Of a DNA stretch of 64,000 nt, positions 50,645 through 59,274 are shown in pieces. The DNA is taken from contig NZ_JAGQDC010000008.1 in assembly GCF_023282985.1 (NCBI RefSeq), forward strand, positions 124,001 to 188,000, given 5' to 3'. This stretch comes from Serratia silvae (lineage in GTDB: Bacteria; Pseudomonadota; Gammaproteobacteria; Enterobacterales; Enterobacteriaceae). Each line of letters opens with the position of its first letter. Position 1 is the first letter of the stretch. A model generated the notes under the pieces. It saw only the letters and a program-made list of their open reading frames with translations, was not told where the DNA came from and did not search any database. A program made the position numbers and the translations under genes.

Positions 50645-50670
50645 GTTTCACCCTGCAACCAGGGTGAAAC
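50645..50670 (-). terminator. Hairpin after pdp
   Basis: Perfect 10-bp arms GTTTCACCCT / AGGGTGAAAC with a 6-nt loop start 14 nt past the pdp stop; the minus-strand tail ATTTCCGTCATT is only weakly T-rich. Confidence 0.65.
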
Positions 50671-50683
50671 ACAGCTAACTTAT

Positions 50684-51985
50684 TTATTCTGTAATAATGG
50701 TATGGATCAACTTTGGAGCTTCTGCCTTATCGGCAAGGGTGATGCTGTCATAGATTTTCGCCATGACGTTCGCCACATCCGGGCGGTTGGCATGGATCGT
50801 CACCAGTGAGTCACCAATGGCGACCCTATCGCCGACTTTTTTATGCATCATCAGGCCTACGGCCAGATCGATGTCATCTTCCTTGGTGGCGCGACCTGCA
50901 CCGAGCAGCATGGCTGCCACACCGATTTCGTCGGCCACAATGTTGGCGACTACACCGGCCTGCTTGGCGGGTACTTCAATCAGGTATTTAGCCTGCGGCA
51001 GCTTCTCCGGATGATCTACCATGGAGGCATCACCGCCCTGGTTGGCCAGGAAGTCACGGAACTTGGCCAGCGCCTTGCCGTTATCGATCACCTCTTGCAG
51101 CATGGCACGCGCAGCCGGTAACGAATCGGCCTTCTTCGCCAGCACCACCATTTGGCTACCCAACTGCATCACCAACTCGGTCAGATCTTCCGGGCCTTCG
51201 CCACGCAGCGTATCGATGGCTTCTTTCACTTCCAGCGCATTACCGATGGCGTAGCCCAAGGGCTGCGACATATCGGAAATCACCGCCATGGTGTTACGGC
51301 CCACGTGGTTACCAATACGCACCATCGCCGTTGCCAGCTCGACGGCATCTTCGGTGGTTTTCATAAACGCACCAGCACCGGTTTTTACGTCCAGTACGAT
51401 GGCGTCGGCACCCGCAGCGATCTTCTTGCTCATGATCGAACCTGCGATCAGCGGGATAGAGTTCACCGTACCTGTCACGTCACGCAGCGCATACAGTTTT
51501 TTATCCGCAGGGGTCAGGTTACCGGTCTGGCCAATCACCGCCACCTTGTCACGGTTAACCAGTTCGATAAACTGCTCGCTGGAGATTTCCACGTGGAAAC
51601 CGGCCACAGCTTCCAGCTTATCGATAGTGCCACCGGTATGGCCCAAACCACGACCCGACATCTTCGCTACCGGGATATCCAGCGCCGCGACCAGCGGTGC
51701 CAGCACCAGCGTGGTGGTATCACCTACGCCACCGGTGGAGTGCTTGTCGACCTTAACGCCTTCGATCGCCGAGAGATCGATCACGTCACCGGAGTTCACC
51801 ATCGACATCGTCAGATCGGCACGCTCGCGATCGTTCATATCCTGGAAGAAGATCGCCATCGCCAGCGCACTGGCCTGGTAATCCGGAATATCGCCCCGGG
51901 TATAGCCGTTAACAAAAAAGTCAATCTCTTGCGTAGTCAGCTCTTTTCCATCGCGCTTTTTGGCGATGATATCAACCATTCTCAT
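50684..51985 (-). CDS. pdp: Pyrimidine-nucleoside phosphorylase, Firmicutes-type
   Basis: 433-aa family II phosphorylase cleaving uridine, thymidine or deoxyuridine with phosphate. The signature [16 protein letters not shown] is present, with [13 protein letters not shown] and [17 protein letters not shown]. Residue by residue it resembles Bacillus Pdp (433 aa, MRMVDIIIKK start) far more than E. coli DeoA (440 aa, MFLAQEII), from memory of both. It is transcribed with cpdB-like and nupC-like genes upstream, making a nucleotide-to-base salvage path. It is probably a horizontally acquired or displaced paralogue of deoA. Confidence 0.9.
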   Translation of the reverse strand: MRMVDIIAKKRDGKELTTQEIDFFVNGYTRGDIPDYQASALAMAIFFQDMNDRERADLTMSMVNSGDVIDLSAIEGVKVDKHSTGGVGDTTTLVLAPLVAALDIPVAKMSGRGLGHTGGTIDKLEAVAGFHVEISSEQFIELVNRDKVAVIGQTGNLTPADKKLYALRDVTGTVNSIPLIAGSIMSKKIAAGADAIVLDVKTGAGAFMKTTEDAVELATAMVRIGNHVGRNTMAVISDMSQPLGYAIGNALEVKEAIDTLRGEGPEDLTELVMQLGSQMVVLAKKADSLPAARAMLQEVIDNGKALAKFRDFLANQGGDASMVDHPEKLPQAKYLIEVPAKQAGVVANIVADEIGVAAMLLGAGRATKEDDIDLAVGLMMHKKVGDRVAIGDSLVTIHANRPDVANVMAKIYDSITLADKAEAPKLIHTIITE

Positions 51986-52003
51986 TGTCTTTCCCCCGGC
52001 TCT

Positions 52004-53953
52004 TTATTTCTGCAAATCGATCTTATAAACGGCAAATCCGATGTCGTCTTTTCCTACCAGCGTCATTGGGTGCTGTGCGGACTGTTTAATGTAATCAGCC
52101 GCATTCTGGCTTGGTGAGGTTTCGATACGGATATCCAACGGCTTATCCGAAGTAATTTGCGCGATCCGCCAGCTGTTTTTTACCTCCGGCTTATATTCAC
52201 CATGCTGCTTGGTCTGCTCAGAGATATAGTTGGCCACGATAGTGCGTACTTCATCCGGCGAGGAGATAACGATATTTTTCTCACCCGTACCGGCGAACTT
52301 GCCGGTAAATGCCCGGTAGTTGTTCACAGCAACCAGGAATGGCGCGTCTGCTACCACCGGTTTACCTTTATAGGTCAGCGACTTGATACGTTGGGCCTGT
52401 GGATTGATCACGTTGCAATCAACGTCATAACGCGCAGGCTGGGTCACATCGATCTGATAGCTCAGATCGTCGAACATATCGAAGTTGTAGGCCCGGAAGC
52501 CGTTCCAGTTGAGCAGCGACTGTGGCTTATCGCTTTTCACGTCGATCTGGTTGTACATGCCCGCAGAGCACTCCAACCACTCTTTCAGATCGCTGCCTTT
52601 CACTTTCACTGCAGCCAGCGTGTTGGAATACTGGTAAAGATCGGCCGCGTTACGGAAGCTCAGAGGCCCTTTACGCATATCAACGAAGGCCGCCGGATCG
52701 TTCTTCCTGCCACCCGCTTTGAACGGTGCCGCAGCAGACAGTACCGGAATATCTGCCAGATCCGGGTCGCCCTGAATAAAGTGTTCGACGTAGGCTTTCT
52801 GCGCCGCACGGATGATCTGGATGGCCGAGGAGTCCTGCACTAATGACAGATAGGTGTTGGTATCTTCGGCAATGGTGCCAATCGGCTTGTTGACGAACTC
52901 ACGGGTGTCGTTATGCGCCTGCTCCAACGTTTTCACCAGCGAGGCTTTAGCATCGACCAGCGATTTGTCATTCTTCTTATCAAAGATTGGGCGAGCCTCT
53001 GCACGGCTGGAGACCACTTTCCAATTATTGGTTTCCCCCTCCAGCACCAGATCGATCACCCCCAGGTTATCCGCCCAGTGGCCTGGCATGACTGCTGGTA
53101 CACCATTGACCGTACCCTTTTCAAGATCTACCCCAGGAATAGCGGCGAAATCCTTACTTGGGAAAATACCGTGAGAGTGGCCAAAGGTAATGGCATCGAT
53201 GCCTGGAACCTGCGTGAGGTAGTAGACCGAGTTTTCTGCCAGCGCCTTGTAAGGATCGGCAGAGATACCGGAGTGGGCGATAGCAATTACGATATCAGCC
53301 CCTTCTTTACGCATCTGTGGCACTAACTCCTTGGCGGTTTCGGTAATATCTTTGGCGATCACCTTGCCCGACAGCTTGTCCTTATCCCACAGCACTACCT
53401 GTGGTGGTACAAAACCGATATAGCCGATACGCAGCTTATGTTCTTTACCCTCGGTATCTTTTACCGGTGTTTCCACAATCAGGTACTGTTTGAAGTAGGG
53501 CTTGTTGGTCTTGGCATCATAGACGTTAGCGTTGATGTACGGGAATTTGGCCCCGCTAATCGCCATTTTCAGGTAATCCAGCCCGTAGTTGAACTCGTGG
53601 TTACCGAGGCTGCCTACCGCATAATCCAGGGTGTTCATCGCCTGGTAAACCGGATGCACATCGCCCTTCTTCAGATTAGCTGCGGCATAATCCGCCATCG
53701 GGCTACCCTGGATGATATCGCCGTTATCTACCAGCACGCTGTTGGTCGCTTCCGCGCGGGCCGCATCAATCAGCGTAGCCGCTCTCACCAATCCGTACTG
53801 AGCGGTAGCTTTATCTTTGTAATAGTCATAATCCATCATGTTGCCGTGAACGTCGGTGGTTTCCATGATACGGAGATCCACCGTTGCGGCATGCGCAGCT
53901 CCTGCAACCAGCAGGGCCAATAACGATATCTTGAGCGGAGAAGTCACTTTCAT
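52004..53953 (-). CDS. cpdB: 2',3'-cyclic-nucleotide 2'-phosphodiesterase / 3'-nucleotidase
   Basis: 649-aa periplasmic bifunctional enzyme with a signal peptide ending AGAAHAA. The metallophosphoesterase half has [28 protein letters not shown] and TFGHSHGIF metal ligands; the 5'-nucleotidase C-terminal half has [20 protein letters not shown]. coli CpdB is 647 aa. The ATG follows AAGGGATATGTG; the frame could begin at GTG one codon earlier. Sitting between the nucleoside transporter and phosphorylase, it would produce nucleosides for uptake. It may be a second copy rather than the housekeeping cpdB. Confidence 0.92.
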   Translation of the reverse strand: MKVTSPLKISLLALLVAGAAHAATVDLRIMETTDVHGNMMDYDYYKDKATAQYGLVRAATLIDAARAEATNSVLVDNGDIIQGSPMADYAAANLKKGDVHPVYQAMNTLDYAVGSLGNHEFNYGLDYLKMAISGAKFPYINANVYDAKTNKPYFKQYLIVETPVKDTEGKEHKLRIGYIGFVPPQVVLWDKDKLSGKVIAKDITETAKELVPQMRKEGADIVIAIAHSGISADPYKALAENSVYYLTQVPGIDAITFGHSHGIFPSKDFAAIPGVDLEKGTVNGVPAVMPGHWADNLGVIDLVLEGETNNWKVVSSRAEARPIFDKKNDKSLVDAKASLVKTLEQAHNDTREFVNKPIGTIAEDTNTYLSLVQDSSAIQIIRAAQKAYVEHFIQGDPDLADIPVLSAAAPFKAGGRKNDPAAFVDMRKGPLSFRNAADLYQYSNTLAAVKVKGSDLKEWLECSAGMYNQIDVKSDKPQSLLNWNGFRAYNFDMFDDLSYQIDVTQPARYDVDCNVINPQAQRIKSLTYKGKPVVADAPFLVAVNNYRAFTGKFAGTGEKNIVISSPDEVRTIVANYISEQTKQHGEYKPEVKNSWRIAQITSDKPLDIRIETSPSQNAADYIKQSAQHPMTLVGKDDIGFAVYKIDLQK

Positions 53954-54015
53954 CACATATCCCTTATTGTTATAGCGTTAGCAGGCCACAACCTCTCGGT
54001 GCGGCCTTTAGCTAA

Positions 54016-55197
54016 TTAAAAGAAGAAACCTACGACGGCGGCGTTCAGGAAGCTGACCAGCGTGGAGCCGTAAAGCAGCTTCAGGCCAAAGCGGGCGGCG
54101 GCGTTACCTTGCTTGGAATCCAACGCCTTAATAGCACCCACGATAATGCCGATAGAGGAGAAGTTGGCGAACGACACAAGGAACACCGAAATAATCGCCA
54201 TGGTACGTTCAGAGAAGTTGTAGTCACCCTGTGACAGATTGAGCATGGCAACAAATTCGTTGCTGACGATCTTGGTTGCCATCAAACCACCGGCCTGCAC
54301 GGCTTCGTGCCACGGCACCCCCACCAGGAAAGCCAGTGGAGAGAACACGTAACCCAACACCCCTTGGAAGGAAATGCCAAATGCAGCGGTGAATAGCGCG
54401 TTAGCCATGGTGATCAGCGCAATAAAACCGATCAGCATCGCGCCGACGATAATCGCCACCTTGAAGCCATCGAGAATGTATTCGCTCAGGACTTCGAAGA
54501 AGCTCTGCTTTTCCCCTTCAACGACATCCAAAATGTCTTCCTCAGGCTTGACCTGATAAGGGTTGATCAGCGACGCCATGATAAAACCACCAAACAGGTT
54601 CAGCACCAAGGCAGTCACTACATAGCGCGGATCGAGCATCACCATGTAAGCGCCAACGATCGCCATTGAGACCGTCGACATAGCCGAGGTACACAACGTA
54701 TATAGACGGTGCTCCGGCAACAGGCCGAGCTGTTTTTTAACCGAGATGAACACTTCAGACTGGCCGAGGATCGCCGAAGCCACCGCGTTATAGGACTCCA
54801 AGCGCCCCATGCCGTTGACCTTGCTCAGAGCCAGGCCGATGTACTTGATGATAAAACCCAGGATGCGCCAGTGTTGCAGAATGCCGATCAGCGCGGAGAT
54901 AAACACGATAGGCAGCAAAACGGACAGGAAGAAAGAGATCTCGCCGTGATTCACCAAACCACCAAAGACGAAGTTAACCCCTTCGTTGGCGTAGGAAAGT
55001 AAATTACCAAATACCTCGGCGATCACACCAATGACCTTATTGCCTACGTCGGTCTTAAGCAGCAGTGCGGTCATCAAAAACTGGCAGGCCAGCATGACGA
55101 AAATCGGACGATAGCGGATGTTTTTGCGATCGTTGCTCACTAAAAGTGCCAAAACACAGATAGCAAGGATACAAACTATCCCTATGATATATTTCAT
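54016..55197 (-). CDS. NupC-type concentrative nucleoside transporter
   Basis: 393-aa inner-membrane CNT-family symporter with about 8-10 helices. The family core has ASAILGQSEVFISVKK, CTSAMSTVSMAIVGAYM and the C-terminal GLMATKIVSNEFVAM, FANFSSIGIIVGAIKAL, the nucleoside- and cation-binding repeats. Length equals Bacillus NupC (393), shorter than E. coli NupC (400). It is first gene of the salvage group, with cpdB-like 62 nt downstream. Likely CRP-dependent, given the upstream site. Confidence 0.9.
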   Translation of the reverse strand: MKYIIGIVCILAICVLALLVSNDRKNIRYRPIFVMLACQFLMTALLLKTDVGNKVIGVIAEVFGNLLSYANEGVNFVFGGLVNHGEISFFLSVLLPIVFISALIGILQHWRILGFIIKYIGLALSKVNGMGRLESYNAVASAILGQSEVFISVKKQLGLLPEHRLYTLCTSAMSTVSMAIVGAYMVMLDPRYVVTALVLNLFGGFIMASLINPYQVKPEEDILDVVEGEKQSFFEVLSEYILDGFKVAIIVGAMLIGFIALITMANALFTAAFGISFQGVLGYVFSPLAFLVGVPWHEAVQAGGLMATKIVSNEFVAMLNLSQGDYNFSERTMAIISVFLVSFANFSSIGIIVGAIKALDSKQGNAAARFGLKLLYGSTLVSFLNAAVVGFFF

Positions 55198-55299
55198 TTT
55201 TTCCCCAAAATTATCTGTGAACTTTTACGTTCCGTTGCCGAGCCTTGTACCCTGGCGTATGCCGGGAACTAATGATGTTATTATCGAAACATAACACAG

Positions 55300-55376
55300 A
55301 CAACATGTTATTAAAGTTACACCGATCACATTTAAAAATTACAATCTCCTTAAAATACATATATGTAACATGTTGT
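55300..55376 (-). promoter_or_regulatory. Regulatory region of the nucleoside salvage operon
   Basis: An 11-bp element ACAACATGTTA (55300-55310) recurs inverted as TAACATGTTGT (55366-55376), each with an AACATGTT palindrome. Between them AAATGTGATCGGTGTAACTTT (minus strand, 55333-55313) resembles a CRP site with one good half. The remainder of the 395-nt gap up to tRNA-Phe is AT-rich and without a gene. Confidence 0.4.
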
Positions 55377-55552
55377 ACTTATCACTAACATTAAGTTGAT
55401 TATGGAATAGGCAGGAATGAACATTGTTGGGGTGAAATTTTTAATCTCTGGCATTGGACATTTTGGGGGAAAAGGGAGAATGCTGGCGCAGGAAGGCACC
55501 CACGCCCTTGCTTGAAATTAGAGCAATCGCTCGGCTTTGTGACAGAAACCCA

Positions 55553-55582
55553 TTGACGACACAGGACCAAATACGGTTTAAT
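55553..55582 (+). promoter_or_regulatory. Promoter of tRNA-Phe
   Basis: TTGACG and TTTAAT are separated by 18 nt and followed by the GC-rich discriminator GCGCCCC, ending 10 nt before the tRNA. This is the form of stringently controlled stable-RNA promoters. Confidence 0.65.
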
Positions 55583-55592
55583 GCGCCCCGTT

Positions 55593-55668
55593 GCCCGGAT
55601 AGCTCAGTCGGTAGAGCAGGGGATTGAAAATCCCCGTGTCCTTGGTTCGATTCCGAGTCCGGGCACCA
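55593..55668 (+). tRNA. tRNA-Phe (GAA)
   Basis: 76-nt cloverleaf: acceptor GCCCGGA/TCCGGGC, D loop AGCTCAGTCGGTAGAGC, anticodon stem GGGGA/TCCCC with GAA at 55626-55628, T loop GGTTCGATTCC and encoded CCA. Its position near speC corresponds to pheV, a well-known island integration site in E. coli. Confidence 0.97.
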
Positions 55669-55808
55669 TATTCAGAAGCGCTTGTCAAGATTTCAGGACG
55701 AAGACCTGACAGGTACGAAATGGGTCAGAACACGCAATAACCAAAGGGGCAGTCGAAAGGTTTCACTCAGTGATACCATTACCCGGTTGTTGTAAAAAGG
55801 CTCTTGAT

Positions 55809-55838
55809 AATCCCGCCTATTCGTGTAGGCGGGATTTT
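55809..55838 (+). terminator. Terminator downstream of tRNA-Phe
   Basis: Stem AATCCCGCCTA / TAGGCGGGATT with a short loop is followed by a T tract. It lies about 140 nt past the tRNA on the same strand. The 55669-55808 interval carries no gene that I can see. Confidence 0.85.
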
Positions 55839-55917
55839 TCGCTTACAATTTTTACAGACTTCGTATGCAAATGTCAAACTGTGTCAAGGAGATACCTTGC
55901 TCCTTTGTCTTGCTGAC

Positions 55918-56901
55918 CTAACGCTTAAACTCCTGCTCCATAATATCCCGCAAGCTCTCCACATCTTCATCAATGTACTCCAGCGTAGAACGCAAACTGG
56001 AATGCCCCAAGAGGCGCTTTACCGCCTGAATATTGCGATCCGGGGATTTCATCATGTTGGTGGCTACCGTATGCCTAAAACGGTGGGGGCTCACAACAAA
56101 CCGGCACTCTCGCGAGAGTCGCCGAAAAAAGGCCCGGATAGGGTAGATACCCATATCTGTCATGGCTCCCTTTTGTTTCACCCTGCGCCCTACATCAAAA
56201 CGATTCACATTGAACAACTGCTCTTCCAGTTCGGCACCGGCCTCCAGTGAGCGGGTCACCAGTATCTCCAAGCGGGGAAACAGTTCACTAATGATGGGAA
56301 TACGCAGCTCGCGATGGTTCTTCGCACCGGCGATAATCAAGTCCAACCAGCGCTCTTCAAGATTCACATCACAGATACGTATGTGACGAAGCTGGTTTTG
56401 ACGTATCGCGGTATAACTGAGGGTATCAAGCACCGTCAACCAGAACCAGGCTGGCTTACAGGCATGAACCCGCCAGTTCACTGCCAGGCTACTGGCCTGC
56501 AACCGCTCACGTTCCTCATACTGCACCATCAAACGGTACACGGCCTCCACCTGCCCCACAGTCAGGGTTTTCTTCTTTTTCCTCCCTGCCCGGACCACCG
56601 CTTTATTAAAGGGATTATCTTGATGCTGCAACAGCCCGCACTTCATCCCGAAATTAAACAGTGCCCTCATGTGCGTCACTTTGTTATTCCAGGTCGTCGC
56701 CTGTAATTGTTGTTCTTTCAGGACGTACCTGCGCCATTCGAGCACCAACCTGTTATCGACCTCATTCGGCGTTTTGGCGGTAAACCGTATAAAGGTCCTC
56801 ACCACCTTTCGATAACTCCACTCGGTGTCATTACGGACAGTATGACTGAAAAAATAATGGTCTAACAACTCATCAAATGTTAATAACCGTTCACAAGTCA
56901 C
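55918..56901 (-). CDS. Tyrosine site-specific recombinase (island integrase)
   Basis: 327 aa from a GTG with GGAG 8 nt upstream; an open TTG 12 codons earlier is less supported. An N-terminal SAM-like core-binding domain (FDELLDHYFFSHTVRND) is followed by the catalytic domain with Arg in SYTAIRQNQLRHIRI, HRFRHTVAT, LLGHSS and the nucleophile Tyr in STLEYIDED. All catalytic positions appear intact. It reads toward tRNA-Phe, 250 nt away. It is XerC/D-like rather than P4-like. It probably integrated the material that follows. Confidence 0.88.
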   Translation of the reverse strand: MTCERLLTFDELLDHYFFSHTVRNDTEWSYRKVVRTFIRFTAKTPNEVDNRLVLEWRRYVLKEQQLQATTWNNKVTHMRALFNFGMKCGLLQHQDNPFNKAVVRAGRKKKKTLTVGQVEAVYRLMVQYEERERLQASSLAVNWRVHACKPAWFWLTVLDTLSYTAIRQNQLRHIRICDVNLEERWLDLIIAGAKNHRELRIPIISELFPRLEILVTRSLEAGAELEEQLFNVNRFDVGRRVKQKGAMTDMGIYPIRAFFRRLSRECRFVVSPHRFRHTVATNMMKSPDRNIQAVKRLLGHSSLRSTLEYIDEDVESLRDIMEQEFKR

Positions 56902-57129
56902 CAGATGTTCTCCAGGATTTATCCATAAAATAATCAAAGAGCTAACTGCCAGAAATGAGAAATCATTTCAGCAATATCCATTTGCCAGACGGATGCTGGC
57001 TGCCTGTTTGGAACATAGACTGCATCGAGCGGTTGAGAAGCAAGACCGTATCCTTCAGAAGAGTACATAGTGTGGGGTATCCTGATAGTTAACAGGCGAT
57101 CCACTCTATGAAGGAAAATTACGGCCACA
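56902..57129. other. Gap upstream of the integrase
   Basis: No gene that I trust. A 93-codon open frame spans 56934-57215 on the minus strand but crosses a terminator hairpin and has no recognisable motif. Confidence 0.4.
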
Positions 57130-57207
57130 ACAAAAAACTCTATATGAATATTTAAAACTTTCTTCCATAGAAAACGCCCCATAACTGCCGGGGCGTTATA
57201 TTGAATT
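57130..57207. repeat. Imperfect direct repeat, copy 1 (contains a terminator)
   Basis: About 78 bp resembling 58902-58980: both have AACTCTA, an AT-rich middle with AATTTAAAA-like runs, a CCAT(A/G)(A)GAAAACGCCCC-type segment and TGCCGGGGCG at the end. Similarity seems to begin even earlier (CACTCTAT near 57102 and 58875). The two copies bracket the decayed gene pair. Confidence 0.65.
57166..57197 (-). terminator. Terminator of the PEP-hydrolase-like pseudogene
   Basis: On the minus strand AACGCCCC/GGGGCGTT arms are followed by TTTTCTATG, about 70 nt past the stop. Confidence 0.75.
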
Positions 57208-57264
57208 TCCTTCAAATTTTTTCTTTAACTCTCCACTCCATTGGCTGAGTTAATATATTAGGTA

Positions 57265-58009
57265 TTAATTCAGCCTTATTTTCTTAAATGCTTTAATGGT
57301 ATTTTTAATCGCTACTTCTGTCGGTAAACGCTCCATCGAACTGGCACCGTAAAACCCGTGGCAATCAGGACAATGCGACAAAATATAAGCTGCATCCTCC
57401 AGCTCGGCGATGGGCCCACCGTGACACAACACGATAACATCCTCACGCACGGCTTTTGCCGCTGCTGCACAGGCATTGACCACCGGGATACAAGACTCCA
57501 GATTGTGTGCAGTATCTGCACCAATATCGCCCCCAGTCGTCAATCCAAGATGTACCACTATGATATCCGCACCGGCTTCAGTCATCGCTACCGCATCTTC
57601 CGCGCTGAAGACATACGGTGTGGTCAGCATCCCTTTATCGTGCGCCTGGCGGATCATCTCCACTTCCAGGCCATAGCCCATCCCCGTTTCTTCCAGGAAC
57701 AGCGGAATATTGCAAAAGGGGGTCTGTTCCGCAAACACCGGCCAGCACTGGCGTCTCCTTTACCACCGGTAGCACTTCATTACCCATTTCACGCACTATC
57801 TGATTAGCGTTACCGTACGGCATCAACCCCGCCAGCGAGCCGCGCCCAGCCATTCTGAAGCGGCCACTGTTGTAAATCACAATCAAATCGACTCCGCCAG
57901 CTTCTTCACAACGTGCAGACAGACCCGTTCCTGCCCCGGCACCGATAATAGGTTCCTGGCGCAAGACTTTCTGTTGCAGCTTCTCTTTCACGATATTGTA
58001 ATTTTTCAT
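57265..58009 (-). pseudogene. PEP-hydrolase-family TIM-barrel protein, frameshifted and internally deleted
   Basis: Two frames together cover the family. From 58009 the first reads [39 protein letters not shown] and [12 protein letters not shown], then shifts. The second, to 57265, reads [35 protein letters not shown] and [14 protein letters not shown]. The shift coincides with a run of five G (plus strand 57718-57722); removing one restores [16 protein letters not shown]. Even then about 35 residues usual between those points are missing, apparently across repeated FLE(E/Q) coding sequence. It overlaps the preceding gene by 4 nt. The enzyme activity of the family is not well established. Confidence 0.75.
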
Positions 58010-58620
58010 AAAGGATTCCTTGGTGTTGAATCATGAGCGGTTCCCGGGTGTTGCATGACATTCTGGAACTGCGCAATCACAAGCGAGCAAAATTCAGGTG
58101 CGTTGATATGATGGGGCGCTTTTATAATCTGGCGTTGTGCCGTCTGGATGAGCGTTGACTCCAATCCTTCAGCAAAAGCCTGCCTTGCCTGTGGATCAAA
58201 GAACGGTTGCCCTGGTGCATCTAATGCCGAAAATCCGCCCTCTGGAATGATGAAACGTACCGGCCCTTCGCAGAGATTGAGCTTGTTGCCAATCCAAACG
58301 CCGAGCTGGTAGTTTTCCTCTGGTGTTGTGCGCATCAGCGTCACCTGAGCGTTATGCTCTACAAACTGCCGATGAGCATAACGCTCAGGTATGCTGTCCC
58401 GATCGCTGAAATTAACCATATCGAGAGCCCCGGCACTCCCTACCCATGGCGTCTGCAACCACTGCCCTCGCCGGGGTGTAGCCAACAGCTCACAGGCCGA
58501 TACCGGCGCATGATAGCCGTCTGGCACATGGAGTGACAATGACTGCGTCGCGGCAGCTTTTTCGTCGTTAAATGTCTTGACTGACGGAACGGGCAGATAC
58601 TTCAAGAGAGACTTCAGCAT
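58006..58620 (-). pseudogene. Tm-1-like (UPF0261) protein, C-terminal half only
   Basis: 204 codons. From about residue 60 the sequence matches the C-terminal half of Tm-1-like/UPF0261 proteins (normally about 400 aa): GALDMVNFSDRDSIPERYA, VTLMRTTPEENYQLGVW, GPVRFIIPEGGFSALDAPGQPFFDPQ and APHHINAPEF. The first about 60 residues are unlike the family, so the ATP-binding N-terminal half has been replaced or lost. In other bacteria it is paired with the PEP-hydrolase-like gene exactly as here; both partners are damaged. Confidence 0.7.
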
Positions 58621-58841
58621 AAGTTATCCTCTATGCCCTTTTTCCAAGGTTTTTCTACCCAATATTGATGTATCGCAGCTTCATTCTCCCCCATCATCCA
58701 GTACAAAGCATCGCCCACAATCATCTCCAAAGGCACCTGCAACAAGGCTGTAATCCGCTGCTGCTCTTGCATCTCCAAAGCCTCTTGTTCGGCGATATCA
58801 GTCTGAATAATCTGCGGGTTGAGTTCGAAAGGAAGTCGCAT
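58614..58841 (-). CDS. Hypothetical 75-aa protein
   Basis: Starts MRLPFELNPQIIQTDIAEQE with AGGACCATGCT upstream; the frame is open further but without a better start. It is acidic, probably helical (EQEALEMQEQQRITALL), with a Trp-rich tail (YWMMGENEA, HQYWVEKPWKKG). It overlaps the Tm-1-like fragment by 7 nt, so it is co-transcribed. I do not recognise a family. It could be the stranded start of a larger gene. Confidence 0.45.
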   Translation of the reverse strand: MRLPFELNPQIIQTDIAEQEALEMQEQQRITALLQVPLEMIVGDALYWMMGENEAAIHQYWVEKPWKKGIEDNLC

Positions 58842-58901
58842 AGCATGGTCCTGTTTCCCTGGGAAATAGGAGCCACACTCTATAAAGACAGAATACTGAA
58901 G

Positions 58902-58980
58902 CAACAAACAACTCTAATACGAAAATTTAAAATTAAACTCCATGAAAAACGCCCCAATGTTGCCGGGGCGCTGAATTCAG
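58902..58980. repeat. Imperfect direct repeat, copy 2 (contains a terminator)
   Basis: Partner of 57130-57207, 1.77 kb away, same orientation. It includes the aroG-proximal terminator. Confidence 0.65.
58945..58970 (-). terminator. Terminator downstream of the DAHP synthase operon
   Basis: On the minus strand CGCCCC/GGGGCG arms with a 9-nt loop are followed by TTTTTC. It is the first strong stop after the biosynthetic operon ending at 59275. Confidence 0.75.
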
Positions 58981-59274
58981 CATTATGCCACTGATTTTCT
59001 GTTACTTTCTAAACGTACTGACCAACAATGAAGATAGTAAGCAGGCGTTCGCAGACCCCGGCTATATTTCACCGTTAGCGAGTTACCGGTGATGGTTTCT
59101 GCCGGGATCTACGACAGATATAACTGCTGAAAACGGTCACTGAGCCTTGGCCAGAACGGAGGAGCCCACCCACAATTTGCAACTTGCGGTTATTCCCAGA
59201 AAATACCGAACACAACACTTACCGGAGGTAACCATCATAATGATTTGCCGATCATGCAGATATAACTGGTACGC
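58981..59274. other. Gap between terminator and DAHP synthase
   Basis: 294 nt. A stretch on the minus strand around 58985-59115 stays open in one frame (IPAETITGNSLTVKYSRG and onward) and may be the tail of a lost gene, but no start or family is recognisable. Confidence 0.3.

Noticed and set aside
51152-52117. 321-codon plus-strand frame opposite pdp
   Set aside because: Antisense shadow without motif or ribosome site.
56934-57215. 93-codon minus-strand frame upstream of the integrase
   Set aside because: It crosses the terminator hairpin in the repeat and shows no conserved motif.
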